DNA of 64,000 bases from CAWELS01 sp964468205 (GCA_964468205.1 CAYXVG010000003.1:124001-188000); one strand, 5' to 3'; shown: positions 22,987 through 32,874, numbered from the stretch's first letter. Numbers and translations are program-made. Notes: generated by a model from the letters alone, not told the origin.

Positions 22987-24240
22987 CTAGAGCAACCTCC
23001 CGTTGCGCGGACCAGCGACCCGGCGTTTCAACCGCCCTTCCCGATGGAGTAGTTCCGGTGTGACCGCAATCTCGATGGCCGCACGCGTGAATTCGAGCGC
23101 CATGCCATAGTTCTTTTCGCGGTGCTCGTAATGCTTCGCCAACTCCTCCAAAGCCGCGCCGCGGAAGGTGTTCCGGCACGCACCCAGGTCAGTGAAGACC
23201 GTGAGCGCTGCGGACTGGTTGCCAAGCTTCTTTTCGAGCAGGCCGAGATCCCAGAGAGTACGGAACAGCAGTTCATCGGGTAGGTCCAACGCAACGGCTT
23301 GGCGAAAGAGGCAAAGCGCATCCTCGAGCTGCCCGGCCTGCCGCAGCCAGCGGGCAAGGCCCACCAGTTCAGCGCCGTGCCGCAGCCGAACGTCAGACGG
23401 CGATCGAAAGGCGAATGGAACTACCCCTGTCAGGCAGGCCAGCGTTAGAATATCGACCGCGTTGTGATGGAAAACCGGTACCAGCCGGAATGCTTCGCGC
23501 TTCTTGAGATATTCGAAATAGACATAGGGGATCAGTTCTCCCGGCAGATCACCCTCGCGTTCGACGCCGAAGATCTGGTTCTCCAGTTCCACGAGCCGGC
23601 AGGAATCGAAGCGCAGTTTCCACAGCCGCCGCGCGCCGTAGAGCAGGTCGAGATGCCCCATGCGGCTGAAAGGCGGCTTCATGCGGTTCATGCGGTAGCG
23701 CGTCTCCAGCAACGGCACGTCATAGGTCTTCCCGTTGTACGTTACCAGCACATCGAACTCCTTCAGATGGTCGGCGAGGCCGTGGACCAGGCTTGGCTCC
23801 TCGGCATAGTCCCGCATGAAGAACTGCCGCACCTTGAACCCCTCCGGTGTGATCCGGCCGACGCCAACCAGAAACGCGTAGGTGCCCGACCCCCCGGCCA
23901 AGCCGGTCGTCTCGGTATCGAGGAACGCCCACTTCCCGGGCGGCGAGGGCGGAATTTCATCTTTCGAGATCGGGCCGAGCAAGTCCTGCGGTAACGCTTC
24001 GAGAGACGAAATCTCCAGGCTGCCGTGGCAGCGGTGGCGTTCATAGAGGCGCTCGGTTTCGAAATGCTTGCCGCGCGGCGTCTCCTTTTCTTCTCCCTGG
24101 AGGTACTCGTCGACGAAGTAGCGCTCGGGCCGCCTCGGGTCGGGCGATGTTGCGGCCGCCGGTGGCCCACCGGCATATTTCTTCTCGATGCGCCGCACTC
24201 GCTTTCGCAGTTCCGTCAGTTGTTCCTGGATGTCCGCCAT
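22987..24240 (-). CDS. mrfB: YprB/MrfB-like DEDDh exonuclease with TPR tail
   Basis: 417 residues from ATG 24240 (MADIQEQLTEL); the longer frame to 24288 is rejected. After an N-terminal coiled region, the RNase H-like nuclease core (about residues 100-290) has Exo I WAFLDTETTGLAGG, Exo II LVTYNGKTYDVPLLETRYR, and Exo III-like HHNAVDILTL (H-x4-D). The C-terminal 120 residues form TPR-like helices (AGQLEDALCLFRQAVALD). In Bacillus subtilis MrfB acts with helicase MrfA on mitomycin C damage, and a MrfA-like gene is at 39989-42370. The symbol is by homology only. Confidence 0.8.
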   Translation of the reverse strand: MADIQEQLTELRKRVRRIEKKYAGGPPAAATSPDPRRPERYFVDEYLQGEEKETPRGKHFETERLYERHRCHGSLEISSLEALPQDLLGPISKDEIPPSPPGKWAFLDTETTGLAGGSGTYAFLVGVGRITPEGFKVRQFFMRDYAEEPSLVHGLADHLKEFDVLVTYNGKTYDVPLLETRYRMNRMKPPFSRMGHLDLLYGARRLWKLRFDSCRLVELENQIFGVEREGDLPGELIPYVYFEYLKKREAFRLVPVFHHNAVDILTLACLTGVVPFAFRSPSDVRLRHGAELVGLARWLRQAGQLEDALCLFRQAVALDLPDELLFRTLWDLGLLEKKLGNQSAALTVFTDLGACRNTFRGAALEELAKHYEHREKNYGMALEFTRAAIEIAVTPELLHREGRLKRRVAGPRNGRLL

Positions 24241-24335
24241 GTTTCGCCGTTTATTCTCCACTATAGAGATCGGCAGCGGCAACCGCAACCGCTTGTTTCC
24301 TTCCGTGCCAGCGGGTAACCTGACAGTTTATTTAT

Positions 24336-24779
24336 ATGAAGCCGCTTCCACCCACACTCGTCACCGCCGGCGCGATGCTCGTGGCGGTGTTGTCCGTTTT
24401 TGCAACGATGGACTACTACCGCATTGCAGCCATCAGCAACGAACAGCAGGCGGATATCTATCGCGTTAGCTACCAAGAGCCGCGTTTTCGCGCCGTGATG
24501 GCCGGCATCCCTCCCGATGCCATAGTTGGCTACCATACCAATCTTGAATCCGGCAGCCTCCGCGACGACGTGGCGTTCCGCGGCGCGCAATATGCATTCG
24601 CCCCGCGGCTGCTGCGCCGCGTCGAAAACGGAGACTACGGTGAATATGCCGTCGGCAACTATACCGCCGAGGTGGAAACCCGAGACATGATCATAAGCGC
24701 CGCCCGGGACTTCTCGTTGGAGCCGGTGCAGCAACTTGACACCGGTGTCGTCCTTTACCGGCGATTAGGAGATCAGTAG
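24336..24779 (+). CDS. Hypothetical membrane-anchored protein
   Basis: 147 residues. One N-terminal helix (about residues 6-26) is followed by a soluble, probably extracytoplasmic domain with no motif recognised. The stop TAG (24777-24779) overlaps the GTG start of the next gene by one base, so the two are translationally coupled and probably work together. A role beside the GT-C-like protein is inference. The ribosome-binding site is weak. Confidence 0.65.
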   Translation: MKPLPPTLVTAGAMLVAVLSVFATMDYYRIAAISNEQQADIYRVSYQEPRFRAVMAGIPPDAIVGYHTNLESGSLRDDVAFRGAQYAFAPRLLRRVENGDYGEYAVGNYTAEVETRDMIISAARDFSLEPVQQLDTGVVLYRRLGDQ

Positions 24780-26239
24780 TGGACGCCATCGGGCTTCTCG
24801 TTTCCCTGGTTACCGGCTGGCTGGCAATTCGTTTGCTCCGCCCCGCCGGGGACAGGCGTCCGCGATGGGCGTCATATCTGTACGAAGCAGGACTTGCCAC
24901 GGCAGCCGCTGCCATGCTGGGCGGAACCTTATTCTTTCTGCTACGCATCCCGGACCTCGCTTCCCGCGGCAGCGTGATCACACTTGATATCGCCCTGCTC
25001 ACAGCGCTGGCGGCGCTCGCATGGCGGCGGCGGGCGGTGACCAGTTCCCAATTAGCCGAGGCCGGAACTCCGCCGTCCTGGCGCTGGACCAAGTTGGCGG
25101 CCGGGTTTCTCGCGGTCGGCTTCGTGATCATCCTCGCGATGCAGGTGAGTACAATGCAGGCCAGCCCATACGGCGAGTGGGACGCATTCTCCATCTGGAA
25201 TCTCCGCGCCAAGTTCCTCGCCGGTCCTGGCGATACCTGGAAATTCGCTATCTCACCGCTCCTCGAAAGGACGCATCCGGAGTACCCCCCGCTGCTTTCT
25301 GCTTATGTTGCCAAGCTCTGGGTGTGGGGCGGAGTGAACGGTACGCCGTTAGCTCCGAACGCGGTCAGCGTTGTTTTCTTTTGGGCGGTCTTCGCCGTGC
25401 TTGCTTCCTCGGTCGCCCTACTGCGCGGCGCTGCGCTCGGGGTACTGGCATGCCTGGTGCTCGCGGCTACCGGCTCCTATTTGCGGCAGAGCACCTGGCA
25501 ATATGCGGATATCCCGCTAGGCCTTTTCTTCCTCGGGACGCTCTCGCTCTTGGCGTTCGCTTCCACCGAGGCGAAACCGCGGCCTGCGGTGCTAGCTCTA
25601 GCCGGCGCTCTGGCATCCGCGGCCTCGTTGCTCAAGGACGAGGGCCTGCCGTTCCTGATATTCGCCCTCTCTGTGTTCCTAATTGTCTCCATCGTCCGCG
25701 AAGGCAAAGCGCCGGCCACGGCCGCTGGCCGCTGGCTGGCTCTCGGAGCTCTTCCTGGAACTCTCATGCTGATGGGCTTCAAACTCCTCTTAGCTCCGGG
25801 CATCGGTGGCGTCCTGCGCGGTCAAAGTGCGAGCCAGGTGATCGAGAAGCTAATGGAACCGGAGCGGTACGGACTCATCATCGGCGGCTCTGTCGAGCGC
25901 GTCATCGCCCTCGGCAACGGACTCTCGCACCCGGTGCTCCTGCTGGTGATTCTGGCGGGGATTCTGCGTTTTACGGTTGATCCCCGGCTGAAGACGGCCT
26001 TGATAACGGCAGCCTTGACGCTCGGGCTGATGATACTGGCCTATTGGGGCGTTTACCTAGTGACGCCCGATGACCTTGCCTGGCGCATCGACACGTCGCT
26101 GCACCGGCTGTATACCCAGGTTTGGCCGTCTCTATTGTTCTGCGTGGCTCTTTTGCTCGGGGCTCCGGCGGATCCACAAACGGTGGTTGAAAAACCCGGC
26201 AAGGCGGAGAAGAAGAGAAGAAAACGATCCAAAGGCTGA
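24779..26239 (+). CDS. Polytopic membrane protein, probable GT-C-type glycosyltransferase
   Basis: 486 residues from GTG 24779, with about 11-12 hydrophobic segments. Between the third and fourth helices, SPYGEWDAFSIWNLRAKFL and ERTHPEYPPLLSAYVAKLW resemble the acidic and His/Tyr/Pro loop motifs of GT-C/ArnT-like lipid-linked sugar transferases. The Lys/Arg-rich tail (KAEKKRRKRSKG) is cytoplasmic. The acceptor is unknown. It is coupled to the upstream 147-residue protein and convergent with the ABC-F gene. Confidence 0.65.
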   Translation: MDAIGLLVSLVTGWLAIRLLRPAGDRRPRWASYLYEAGLATAAAAMLGGTLFFLLRIPDLASRGSVITLDIALLTALAALAWRRRAVTSSQLAEAGTPPSWRWTKLAAGFLAVGFVIILAMQVSTMQASPYGEWDAFSIWNLRAKFLAGPGDTWKFAISPLLERTHPEYPPLLSAYVAKLWVWGGVNGTPLAPNAVSVVFFWAVFAVLASSVALLRGAALGVLACLVLAATGSYLRQSTWQYADIPLGLFFLGTLSLLAFASTEAKPRPAVLALAGALASAASLLKDEGLPFLIFALSVFLIVSIVREGKAPATAAGRWLALGALPGTLMLMGFKLLLAPGIGGVLRGQSASQVIEKLMEPERYGLIIGGSVERVIALGNGLSHPVLLLVILAGILRFTVDPRLKTALITAALTLGLMILAYWGVYLVTPDDLAWRIDTSLHRLYTQVWPSLLFCVALLLGAPADPQTVVEKPGKAEKKRRKRSKG

Positions 26240-26253
26240 CGCGGCACCGCTCA

Positions 26254-28176
26254 TCAAGAGTTCTGCTCAATCGCCGCGGTCAGTTCCTCCCACTCGGCGG
26301 TTAGCTTGTCGATCTGGCGGCGGTATTTGTCCAGCTTTTCCGTGACCTGCCGGGTTTCGTCCGCATTTCGGAACACCGCTATTTGGGTCTCCGCCTCGGC
26401 GATTTCAGCCTCAAGGCGCGCCACGGTTTCCTCGATCTCGACGCACCGGCTCTCCATCTGTTCCACACGCTGCGGGTTGATACGCCGGCGCCGCCCGGCT
26501 TTGTCTGGCATCGGCACGTCGCTGAGCGTCGGGACGGGGGCCGCGCTCTCCTCTGGTCCGGCCGCAAACTCCGCCCCTTCCTTCTGCCGCAAGTAGTCTT
26601 CGTAGTTGCCAGTGAAGGCCGTAACCGCACCATCCGCCACTTCGAAAACCCGGCTGGCCAGACTGTCGATGAAGTAACGGTCGTGGGAGACGAAGATCAC
26701 CGTGCCGTTGTAGTTCTCGAGCGCCGACAGCAGCACATCCTTGGCCCGCATGTCCAGGTGATTGGTCGGCTCGTCGAGCAGGAGGAAGTTCGACGGCGAC
26801 ACCAGCAGCCTGGCCAGCGCGTAGCGGTTTCGCTCTCCGCCGGAAAGCACTCCGATCCGCTTTTCGACCTCGTCTTCGGTGAACAGGAAGCAGCCAAGCA
26901 GAGTGCGCAACTGCGTCTGCGTCCACTTTGGAGCGACGGCGGAGAGATCATTGAGCAGAGTCGTCTCTTGATCGAGCTCCTTGTATTGATCTTGGGCGAA
27001 GTAGTTCGGCTCCGCGTTGTGTCCCAACCGGTACTCGCCGGACGACAGCGGTTCCACACCGGCCAGCAGTTTCATCAAGGTGGACTTTCCTGCTCCGTTG
27101 ACGCCCACCAGCGCAATCCGGTCTCCGCGCTCCACCAGGAAATCTACGTCCGCGAACACCAGCTTCTCGCCATAGCTTTTCGACACCTTCTCGAACTCGG
27201 CCACAATCCGCCCGCTCGGCTTTGGCTGGGGGAACTGGAAGTGGATTGTCTTCTCATCCGGCGGGATTTCGATCCGCTCGATCTTCTCAAGTTCTTTGAT
27301 CCGGCTCTGTACCTGCTTGGCCTTCGTCGCCTTAGCCCGGAAGCGGTTGATGAATGCCTCGAGCTGCTGGATGCGCTCCTGCTGGTTCTTGTGCGCTGCC
27401 CGTAGTTGTTCGCGGCGCAGGGTCTTCTCGGCCAGGAATTTGGAATAGTTGCCGGTGTAGAAGTGAGACCGGTGGTTCCACAGCTCGACCACCTTCTTCA
27501 CCGTGACATCGAGGAAGTAGCGGTCATGGGACACCAGAACGTAGGCGTGCGGATAGTTCGCGAGATAATCCTCCAGCCAGTTTCGCGCCTCCAGGTCTAG
27601 GTGGTTGGTGGGCTCGTCGAGCAATAGGAGATTGGGCTTTTCGAGCAGCAGCTTGGCCAGAGCTATCCGCATCTGCCAACCGCCTGAGAACTCGTCGGTC
27701 AGACGCGGCCAGTCGTCCTTGCTGAAACCGAGTCCGGTGAGGACCGCTCCCACCTGCGCGTCCAGAGCGTAGCCATCGTGCCCGCGGAAGGCGGTTTCCA
27801 GATCATGGTAGCGGGCGGCAACTTGTCCGTACTCCTCAGATTCTGGATCCAACTCAGCCATACGCCGCGTCAGCGTCCGCATTTCCGTCTCCATCGCGAG
27901 GAGACGGTCGAAGACGCTCACGCACTCGGCGAAAACGCTGCGCCCGGAGAGCCGCAAACCCTCTTGGGGCAGATAGCCGGCGCTGATCCCGCGCGTCTTG
28001 GAGACGGAACCGGTGTCGGTCGTCTCCGTGCCACACAGGATTTTCAGCAGAGTCGTTTTCCCTGTCCCGTTGGCCCCCACCAGCCCGATGCGGTCCTTCG
28101 GGCCGATCAGCCAGTTGATACCCTCGAATAGCGTCTTCGCACCGAAGTGCTTGCCCGCGTCGCTGAGCTGGATCAT
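26254..28176 (-). CDS. ABC-F family ATPase
   Basis: 640 residues with two ABC domains and no membrane segment. Domain 1 has Walker A GANGTGKTTLLKI and signature FSGGWQMRIALAKLL; domain 2 has GVNGAGKSTLMKLL and LSGGERNRYALARLL. Both have Walker B LLLDEPTNHLD. The inter-domain linker is rich in charged helices (about residues 240-310). The C-terminal coiled coil (about 555-640) starts after RRRRINPQRVEQM. ABC-F proteins act on ribosomes in translation or antibiotic protection. The start overlaps the D-aminoacylase stop by 4 bases (28173-28176). Confidence 0.92.
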   Translation of the reverse strand: MIQLSDAGKHFGAKTLFEGINWLIGPKDRIGLVGANGTGKTTLLKILCGTETTDTGSVSKTRGISAGYLPQEGLRLSGRSVFAECVSVFDRLLAMETEMRTLTRRMAELDPESEEYGQVAARYHDLETAFRGHDGYALDAQVGAVLTGLGFSKDDWPRLTDEFSGGWQMRIALAKLLLEKPNLLLLDEPTNHLDLEARNWLEDYLANYPHAYVLVSHDRYFLDVTVKKVVELWNHRSHFYTGNYSKFLAEKTLRREQLRAAHKNQQERIQQLEAFINRFRAKATKAKQVQSRIKELEKIERIEIPPDEKTIHFQFPQPKPSGRIVAEFEKVSKSYGEKLVFADVDFLVERGDRIALVGVNGAGKSTLMKLLAGVEPLSSGEYRLGHNAEPNYFAQDQYKELDQETTLLNDLSAVAPKWTQTQLRTLLGCFLFTEDEVEKRIGVLSGGERNRYALARLLVSPSNFLLLDEPTNHLDMRAKDVLLSALENYNGTVIFVSHDRYFIDSLASRVFEVADGAVTAFTGNYEDYLRQKEGAEFAAGPEESAAPVPTLSDVPMPDKAGRRRRINPQRVEQMESRCVEIEETVARLEAEIAEAETQIAVFRNADETRQVTEKLDKYRRQIDKLTAEWEELTAAIEQNS

Positions 28177-29732
28177 CGGGGGATGCGCCGCAGAATCCGG
28201 CCGGGGCGCTTGCCGGTTAGCTTTCGGTCTTCCACCACCGCCTCGCCATTCACCAGCACCAGTTCGAAGCCGTCAGAAAAGCGATGCGGGTCCTGAAACG
28301 TCGCGTTGTCCCGGACCCGTTCCGGATCGAACAGCGCCAGATCCGCGGCGAAACCCGGCCGAATGATCCCCCGGTCATGAAATCCCATCGTGCTCGCCGG
28401 CAACGACGTCATGCGGCGAATGGCATCCTCGAGAGTCAGCAGCTTCTTCTCCCGGACATAGGTGGCGAGTACACGCGCGTTCGTGCCGTAGGAGCGCGGA
28501 TGCGGCTTCCCCTTGCCGAAGATGCGCGTACCGCCGTCGCTCGCCACCGCCGTAAAGGGATGACTGAGAATGCGCTCCACGTCCTGGCTCGACATCTTGT
28601 GGTAGATCATCGAGGCGCCGCCTTGATTTAGAATCTCCATAATGGTGAGGATTTCATTCGCGACACTCGCTTCCCGGCCACGCATACGGTTGATTTCACT
28701 GATGTTCCTGCCTTCCAGACTTGGATCCGCCCGGCATTCGGCCACCAGGCTGTAGGAATAATCCTCGAACCCCCAGGAAACGAGCATCTCTTCCATTTCG
28801 GCGGCGATCTTTGCGCGTGTCTCCGCGTCCCGGAGCCGGGCGAGCGCCGCCTCGCGACCGCCATCAAAGACCCAAGTGGGTAGCAGCACGTTAATGCTGG
28901 TGGAGGAACGGTCGTAAGGGTACTGATCCACCCGGATGTCGATTCCTTCCCGGCGGGCCTTTTCGATCAACCCAAGCGTCTGGTCGCTCTTTCCCCAAAG
29001 TTTCCTGCTACTGATCTTGAAATGGGCGATCTGTACCGGGATATCCGCCTCGCGGCCAATTTCCACCGCCTCGGAGATCGCGTCCAAGACTCCGTTCTCT
29101 TCGTTCCGAATGTGGGAAGCGTAAATGCCTCCGGCCTGTGATGCGACCTTTGCGAGAGCGATCACCTCAGCAGTTTCCGCATAGGTTCCTGGCACGTAGA
29201 TTAGCCCGGTGGAGAAGCCGACGGCGCCATCTTTCATGCCCTCACCCACCAGCGCCGCCATCTCCTCCAGTTCTTCCGGCGTGGCCGCCCGCGCCTCTCC
29301 TCCGACAACGTGCGCCCGCACCGAGTTGTGCCCGATGAGCGAGGCTATGTTCAACCCGATTCCCGCCTCCTCCAACTCGGCAAACCATTGGCTGAGTTCG
29401 ACCTTCGAACCGCCGCAATTCCCGGTCACCACCGTGGTAACGCCGTCGAAAACGAAGTTGTCCCCAAGCGGAACTGCAGCGATGGTCTGTTCGATGTGGG
29501 TGTGGATGTCGATGAATCCAGGTGCGAGCACCAGCCCGGATGCATCGACGATCCGGCTGGCGTCGGCGTTCGGGAAACGCCCGACCGCCGCAATGCGTCC
29601 GTCCGCGACCGCCACGTCAGCCAGGAACCAGGGATTACCCGTTCCATCTACGACCCGGGCGTTGCGAAATAACCAGTCGTAGTCCGCCGCCCACGAGGAG
29701 GCCGCCACCAGGAGGAGAAGCAGTAGTCTCAT
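28173..29732 (-). CDS. N-acyl-D-amino-acid deacylase (D-aminoacylase), exported
   Basis: 519 residues with a signal peptide (MRLLLLLLVAASSWA). Amidohydrolase-superfamily D-aminoacylase that hydrolyses N-acyl-D-amino acids. The metal-binding DIHTHIEQ follows LAPGFI (about residue 75), VTTVVTGNCGGSK carries the conserved Cys, and IYASHIRNEENGVLDAISEA and VQIAHFKIS are typical metal-site strands. The C-terminal LASTMGF-like element reads PASTMGFHDRGIIRPGFAAD. Export suggests scavenging of peptidoglycan- or peptide-derived D-residues. It overlaps the ABC-F gene. Confidence 0.9.
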   Translation of the reverse strand: MRLLLLLLVAASSWAADYDWLFRNARVVDGTGNPWFLADVAVADGRIAAVGRFPNADASRIVDASGLVLAPGFIDIHTHIEQTIAAVPLGDNFVFDGVTTVVTGNCGGSKVELSQWFAELEEAGIGLNIASLIGHNSVRAHVVGGEARAATPEELEEMAALVGEGMKDGAVGFSTGLIYVPGTYAETAEVIALAKVASQAGGIYASHIRNEENGVLDAISEAVEIGREADIPVQIAHFKISSRKLWGKSDQTLGLIEKARREGIDIRVDQYPYDRSSTSINVLLPTWVFDGGREAALARLRDAETRAKIAAEMEEMLVSWGFEDYSYSLVAECRADPSLEGRNISEINRMRGREASVANEILTIMEILNQGGASMIYHKMSSQDVERILSHPFTAVASDGGTRIFGKGKPHPRSYGTNARVLATYVREKKLLTLEDAIRRMTSLPASTMGFHDRGIIRPGFAADLALFDPERVRDNATFQDPHRFSDGFELVLVNGEAVVEDRKLTGKRPGRILRRIPR

Positions 29733-29793
29733 TAGTTTCGAGTCTATCGAATGAGCCGCGGGTGGGATGTATCGCAGCCGCCGGGAGAAGCGC

Positions 29794-30648
29794 TCATTGC
29801 ACCGGTCCGCAGAAGAACTCGAGCGCCTTGGCGATGTAGGCCTTCAAGTCTTGGCGCTTCACCACTGCGTCCAGGAAACCGTGTTCCAGAAGGAATTCAC
29901 TGCGCTGGAACCCTTCCGGGAGTTTCTGCCGGATCGTCTGTTCGATCACACGCGGGCCGGCGAAGCCGATCAACGCGCCCGGCTCGGCAATGTTGAGGTC
30001 GCCCAGCATCGCGAAGCTGGCGGTCACACCGCCGGTGGTCGGGTCGGTCAGAATGCTGATGTACGGGATCTTTTCTTCATCGAGCTTCATCAGCCCGGCG
30101 GAAATCTTCGCCATCTGCATCAGGCTCACGGCGCCCTCCTGCATCCGCGCTCCACCCGAGGCGGAGACGATGACGAGCGGCAGGCGTCCCTCAAGGCTGC
30201 GGTCGATCGCTCGGGCGATCTTTTCGCCCACCACGCATCCCATGCTCCCGCCGATGAAAGCAAGTTCAAGAGCGCAAACACTAACTTTGCGGCCATTGAT
30301 GTTCCCCGAGGCGCAGACGATAGCGTCCTGGAGTTCAGTCTTCTTCTGCATCCCCGCGAGCCGCTCGGTGTAAGCCTTGGAGTCGCTGAATTCCAGCGGG
30401 TCGGCAGAACGAATTCCGGCGTCTTGCTCGGTCCAGCCAGGATCGAGCAGCAAATCCACGCGGCTCTTGGCCCCAATCTTGAAGTGGTAACCACACTTGG
30501 GGCAGATCCTCTGGTTTTCCTCCAGCGTCTTGGCCCAGATGATCTGGCCGCAGCCGGCGCACTTCTGCCACAAACCCTCCGTCTTGACTGTCTTTTCGGA
30601 GCCCTGTTGTTCAGCCACTCTGGGCTTCTTGCGGGTAAACCAAGCCAT
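29794..30648 (-). CDS. accD: Acetyl-CoA carboxylase carboxyltransferase subunit beta
   Basis: 284 residues; with AccA it transfers carboxyl from biotin to acetyl-CoA, making malonyl-CoA for fatty-acid synthesis. The N-terminal zinc ribbon has CAGCGQ and CPKCGYH (about residues 33-58). The crotonase-like core includes KVSVCALELAFIGGSMGCVV, VSASGGARMQEGAVSLMQMA and ILTDPTTGGVTASFAMLGD. Length and motifs are complete. accA is not in the window. It is co-directional with its neighbours, with 62-84 base gaps. Confidence 0.96.
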   Translation of the reverse strand: MAWFTRKKPRVAEQQGSEKTVKTEGLWQKCAGCGQIIWAKTLEENQRICPKCGYHFKIGAKSRVDLLLDPGWTEQDAGIRSADPLEFSDSKAYTERLAGMQKKTELQDAIVCASGNINGRKVSVCALELAFIGGSMGCVVGEKIARAIDRSLEGRLPLVIVSASGGARMQEGAVSLMQMAKISAGLMKLDEEKIPYISILTDPTTGGVTASFAMLGDLNIAEPGALIGFAGPRVIEQTIRQKLPEGFQRSEFLLEHGFLDAVVKRQDLKAYIAKALEFFCGPVQ

Positions 30649-30732
30649 GGATCTTTGGGGAAAAGCTTCCTCGAACTACCCTAGCACGGCGGACCGGTCT
30701 CCGTAGTTCCAACAGCAGCCGTTGAGGGACGG

Positions 30733-31689
30733 TTAGAGGGCCGCCAATGTCTCGAAATCGACATTGCCACCACTTACAATGATACCGGCCCGCCGAATCT
30801 CAGGCGGCAGTTTGCCGAACAGCACCGCCGCCGCCGCAACCGCCCCGCTCGGCTCGGCGAGAATCTTCATCCGCGAAAGCAGATACTTCACCGCCTCCTT
30901 GATCTCCCGCTCGGATACCAGGATGATCTTCTCCACATTTCGCTGGATGATGGGGAAGGTAATCTCCCCCGGACAGGGCGCCCGCAAGCCGTCAGCAATG
31001 GTCGCAGGAGCCGGGATACTGATCCGCCGCCCCGCCTCCATTGAGAGGTAAGTATCGTTGGCGATCTCCGGCTCGACGCCAAATATCCGAATCTCCGGCC
31101 GGATCGTCTTAGCCGCCACCGAGCAGCCCGAGAGCAGTCCGCCACCGCCGACACAAACCACCAGCGCCTCGAGCTCAAGTTCATCCTCGAGCAGTTCCAG
31201 CGCGGCGGTACCCTGGCCGGCGACCGTCAGTGGATGGTCGTACGGGGGGACGATGACCGCGCCGCTTTCGCTGGCGATCCGTTCTCCAATTGCTTCCCGC
31301 CTTTCCATCAGCCGGTCATAGAAGACAATCTTCGCGCCGTGGGCGCGAGTGGCTTCCACTTTGGAGCGTGGCGCGTCCTCGGGCATAACTATGGTCGCCT
31401 GAATCCCAGCCGCCTCGGTGGCGATGGCGACAGCCTGGGCATGGTTTCCGGAGGAATAGGTCACCACCCCCAGGCTGCGCTGCTCATCTATAAGCGACTC
31501 GATCCAGTTCGTGGCGCCACGGATTTTGAACGCTCCGCCTTTCTGGAAGTTCTCACATTTGAACACCGCCTCAACGCCGGCCTCCTGGTCGAAGCTGCGG
31601 CAGGTAAGCAGCGGTGTCCGATGCACGCGATCCCGCACCCGCGCCGCCGCTTCCACGATGTCCTGATAGACGACCGATTGTTCCTTCAT
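30733..31689 (-). CDS. PLP-dependent threonine dehydratase / serine racemase-like enzyme
   Basis: 318 residues from ATG 31689, which overlaps the upstream Nudix stop by 4 bases; the longer frame to 31836 is rejected. It is a fold-type II PLP enzyme. The PLP lysine lies in KGGAFKIRGA (about residue 58), the phosphate loop is VVCVGGGGLLSGCSVA, and SSGNHAQAVAIA is typical of threonine dehydratases. There is no C-terminal regulatory ACT domain, so it is the short catabolic or racemase type rather than biosynthetic IlvA. Distinguishing dehydratase from racemase needs the metal-site residues compared by alignment. Confidence 0.85.
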   Translation of the reverse strand: MKEQSVVYQDIVEAAARVRDRVHRTPLLTCRSFDQEAGVEAVFKCENFQKGGAFKIRGATNWIESLIDEQRSLGVVTYSSGNHAQAVAIATEAAGIQATIVMPEDAPRSKVEATRAHGAKIVFYDRLMERREAIGERIASESGAVIVPPYDHPLTVAGQGTAALELLEDELELEALVVCVGGGGLLSGCSVAAKTIRPEIRIFGVEPEIANDTYLSMEAGRRISIPAPATIADGLRAPCPGEITFPIIQRNVEKIILVSEREIKEAVKYLLSRMKILAEPSGAVAAAAVLFGKLPPEIRRAGIIVSGGNVDFETLAAL

Positions 31690-32156
31690 TTCTCCGGCTT
31701 TTCCAACAGCGACTGCAAACGATCGAGAAAAGGCGCCTGCCCTTTGAGCAACTTCTTCCGAGCCTCCGGGATAGTGAACCAAGCCGCCCGGTCCGCCTCG
31801 GGAAACAATGAAATCCGGCCTGAGCGGGGCGGCCACTCCATCTCGAACCGATTGCTCCGGAGTTCATTTACATCACAATCACCGGCAAAGGCCCAGGCCG
31901 TGATAGTCTTTTTCGAGCTTTGCCGGATTTCCCCCAAGGGTATAAAATCGCCCTCCGCCGGGAATCCTGTCTCCTCGACAAACTCCCGCCGGGCCGCCTC
32001 GAGTGGTGGCTCATTTTCTTCATACTCGCCTTTCGGAATCGACCACACACCCGCATCCTTTCGAGCCCAGAATGGACCTCCTGGATGCACCAGGAGAACT
32101 TCCAGCGCTCCTCGCCGCCATCTATACATGAGCAAGCCGGCCGAAAGTTGGGGCAT
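31686..32156 (-). CDS. Nudix hydrolase
   Basis: 156 residues from ATG 32156 (MPQLSAGLLMYRW). The Nudix box is present as GEYEENEPPLEAARREFVEE plus TG (about residues 40-65), with all canonical Gly, Glu and Arg positions. LEVLLVHPGGPFWARKDAGV before it is like bis(5'-nucleosyl)-tetraphosphatase or DUF4743-type Nudix proteins. The substrate is not readable. It overlaps the PLP-enzyme gene (ATGA at 31686-31689). Confidence 0.85.
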   Translation of the reverse strand: MPQLSAGLLMYRWRRGALEVLLVHPGGPFWARKDAGVWSIPKGEYEENEPPLEAARREFVEETGFPAEGDFIPLGEIRQSSKKTITAWAFAGDCDVNELRSNRFEMEWPPRSGRISLFPEADRAAWFTIPEARKKLLKGQAPFLDRLQSLLEKPEK

Positions 32157-32247
32157 CAGGTTCCAGATTAGCGGCGGACTGCGTGTTCCCGCAACGCCTT
32201 GACCGTGATTGCGGCGCGCAGGATTGAAAATCTGCGGAACGAACCCA

Positions 32248-32856
32248 TTACCCAGGTAAACCCAGCCGCTCCAGTACCTTACGAACCCCGGTCGCGACGT
32301 CTTCCGCACCGGACACCACCACGTCCGCCCACCTTCTGGTCGGCATGACGTTCAGTTTGGCCATTGGCAGCACCGATTCGTGGTACTGCCGCTCGACCGA
32401 GGCGGCTGTCCGCCCCCGGTCGTGCGTGTCCCGTTCCAGTCGGCGGCGGTAACACTCTGCGTCGTCCAGGTCGACGTAAACCTTTACCGCGCATAGCTTC
32501 CGGATTTCGTCCCAATAGAGCGCTAACAGTCCTTCCAGGATGAGATTCCGCTTCGGCTGCACGAGCACCTTTTCCGTCCGGCGCGTGTGCGTTATGAATT
32601 CGTATACAGGCCGTGCGAATGCCTCCCCCTGAATCCACGATTGCATATGGCGCAGCAGGAGTTCGTGCTCAATCGCGTCGGGAGCATCGAAGTTGACCCG
32701 ATCCCGTTCCGTCACCGGCAACTGCGACAGGTCCCGATAATATGAGTCGAGTGGGATGACTTCCGCGCCAAGCTTCGTCCCGACCGCCCGCGCCAACGTC
32801 GATTTGCCGGACCCGGAGCAGCCGCCGATCGCAATCACTGCCGGAACTATTCGCAT
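32248..32856 (-). CDS. Uridine kinase-like nucleoside kinase
   Basis: 202 residues. The P-loop is GGCSGSGKSTLARAV at the N-terminus; VIPLDSYYRD is the acceptor-side motif of uridine and phosphoribulokinases, and DRVNFDAPDAIEHELLLRHM is the next conserved helix. ILEGLLALYWDEIRKLCAVK carries the Walker B-like strand. YRRRLERDTHDRGR is the lid Arg cluster. The reaction is probably uridine or cytidine phosphorylation in pyrimidine salvage. It lies 18 bases after the sulfatase on the same strand. Confidence 0.85.
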   Translation of the reverse strand: MRIVPAVIAIGGCSGSGKSTLARAVGTKLGAEVIPLDSYYRDLSQLPVTERDRVNFDAPDAIEHELLLRHMQSWIQGEAFARPVYEFITHTRRTEKVLVQPKRNLILEGLLALYWDEIRKLCAVKVYVDLDDAECYRRRLERDTHDRGRTAASVERQYHESVLPMAKLNVMPTRRWADVVVSGAEDVATGVRKVLERLGLPG

Positions 32857-32874
32857 GCCTTGGGTCGCCAGCCC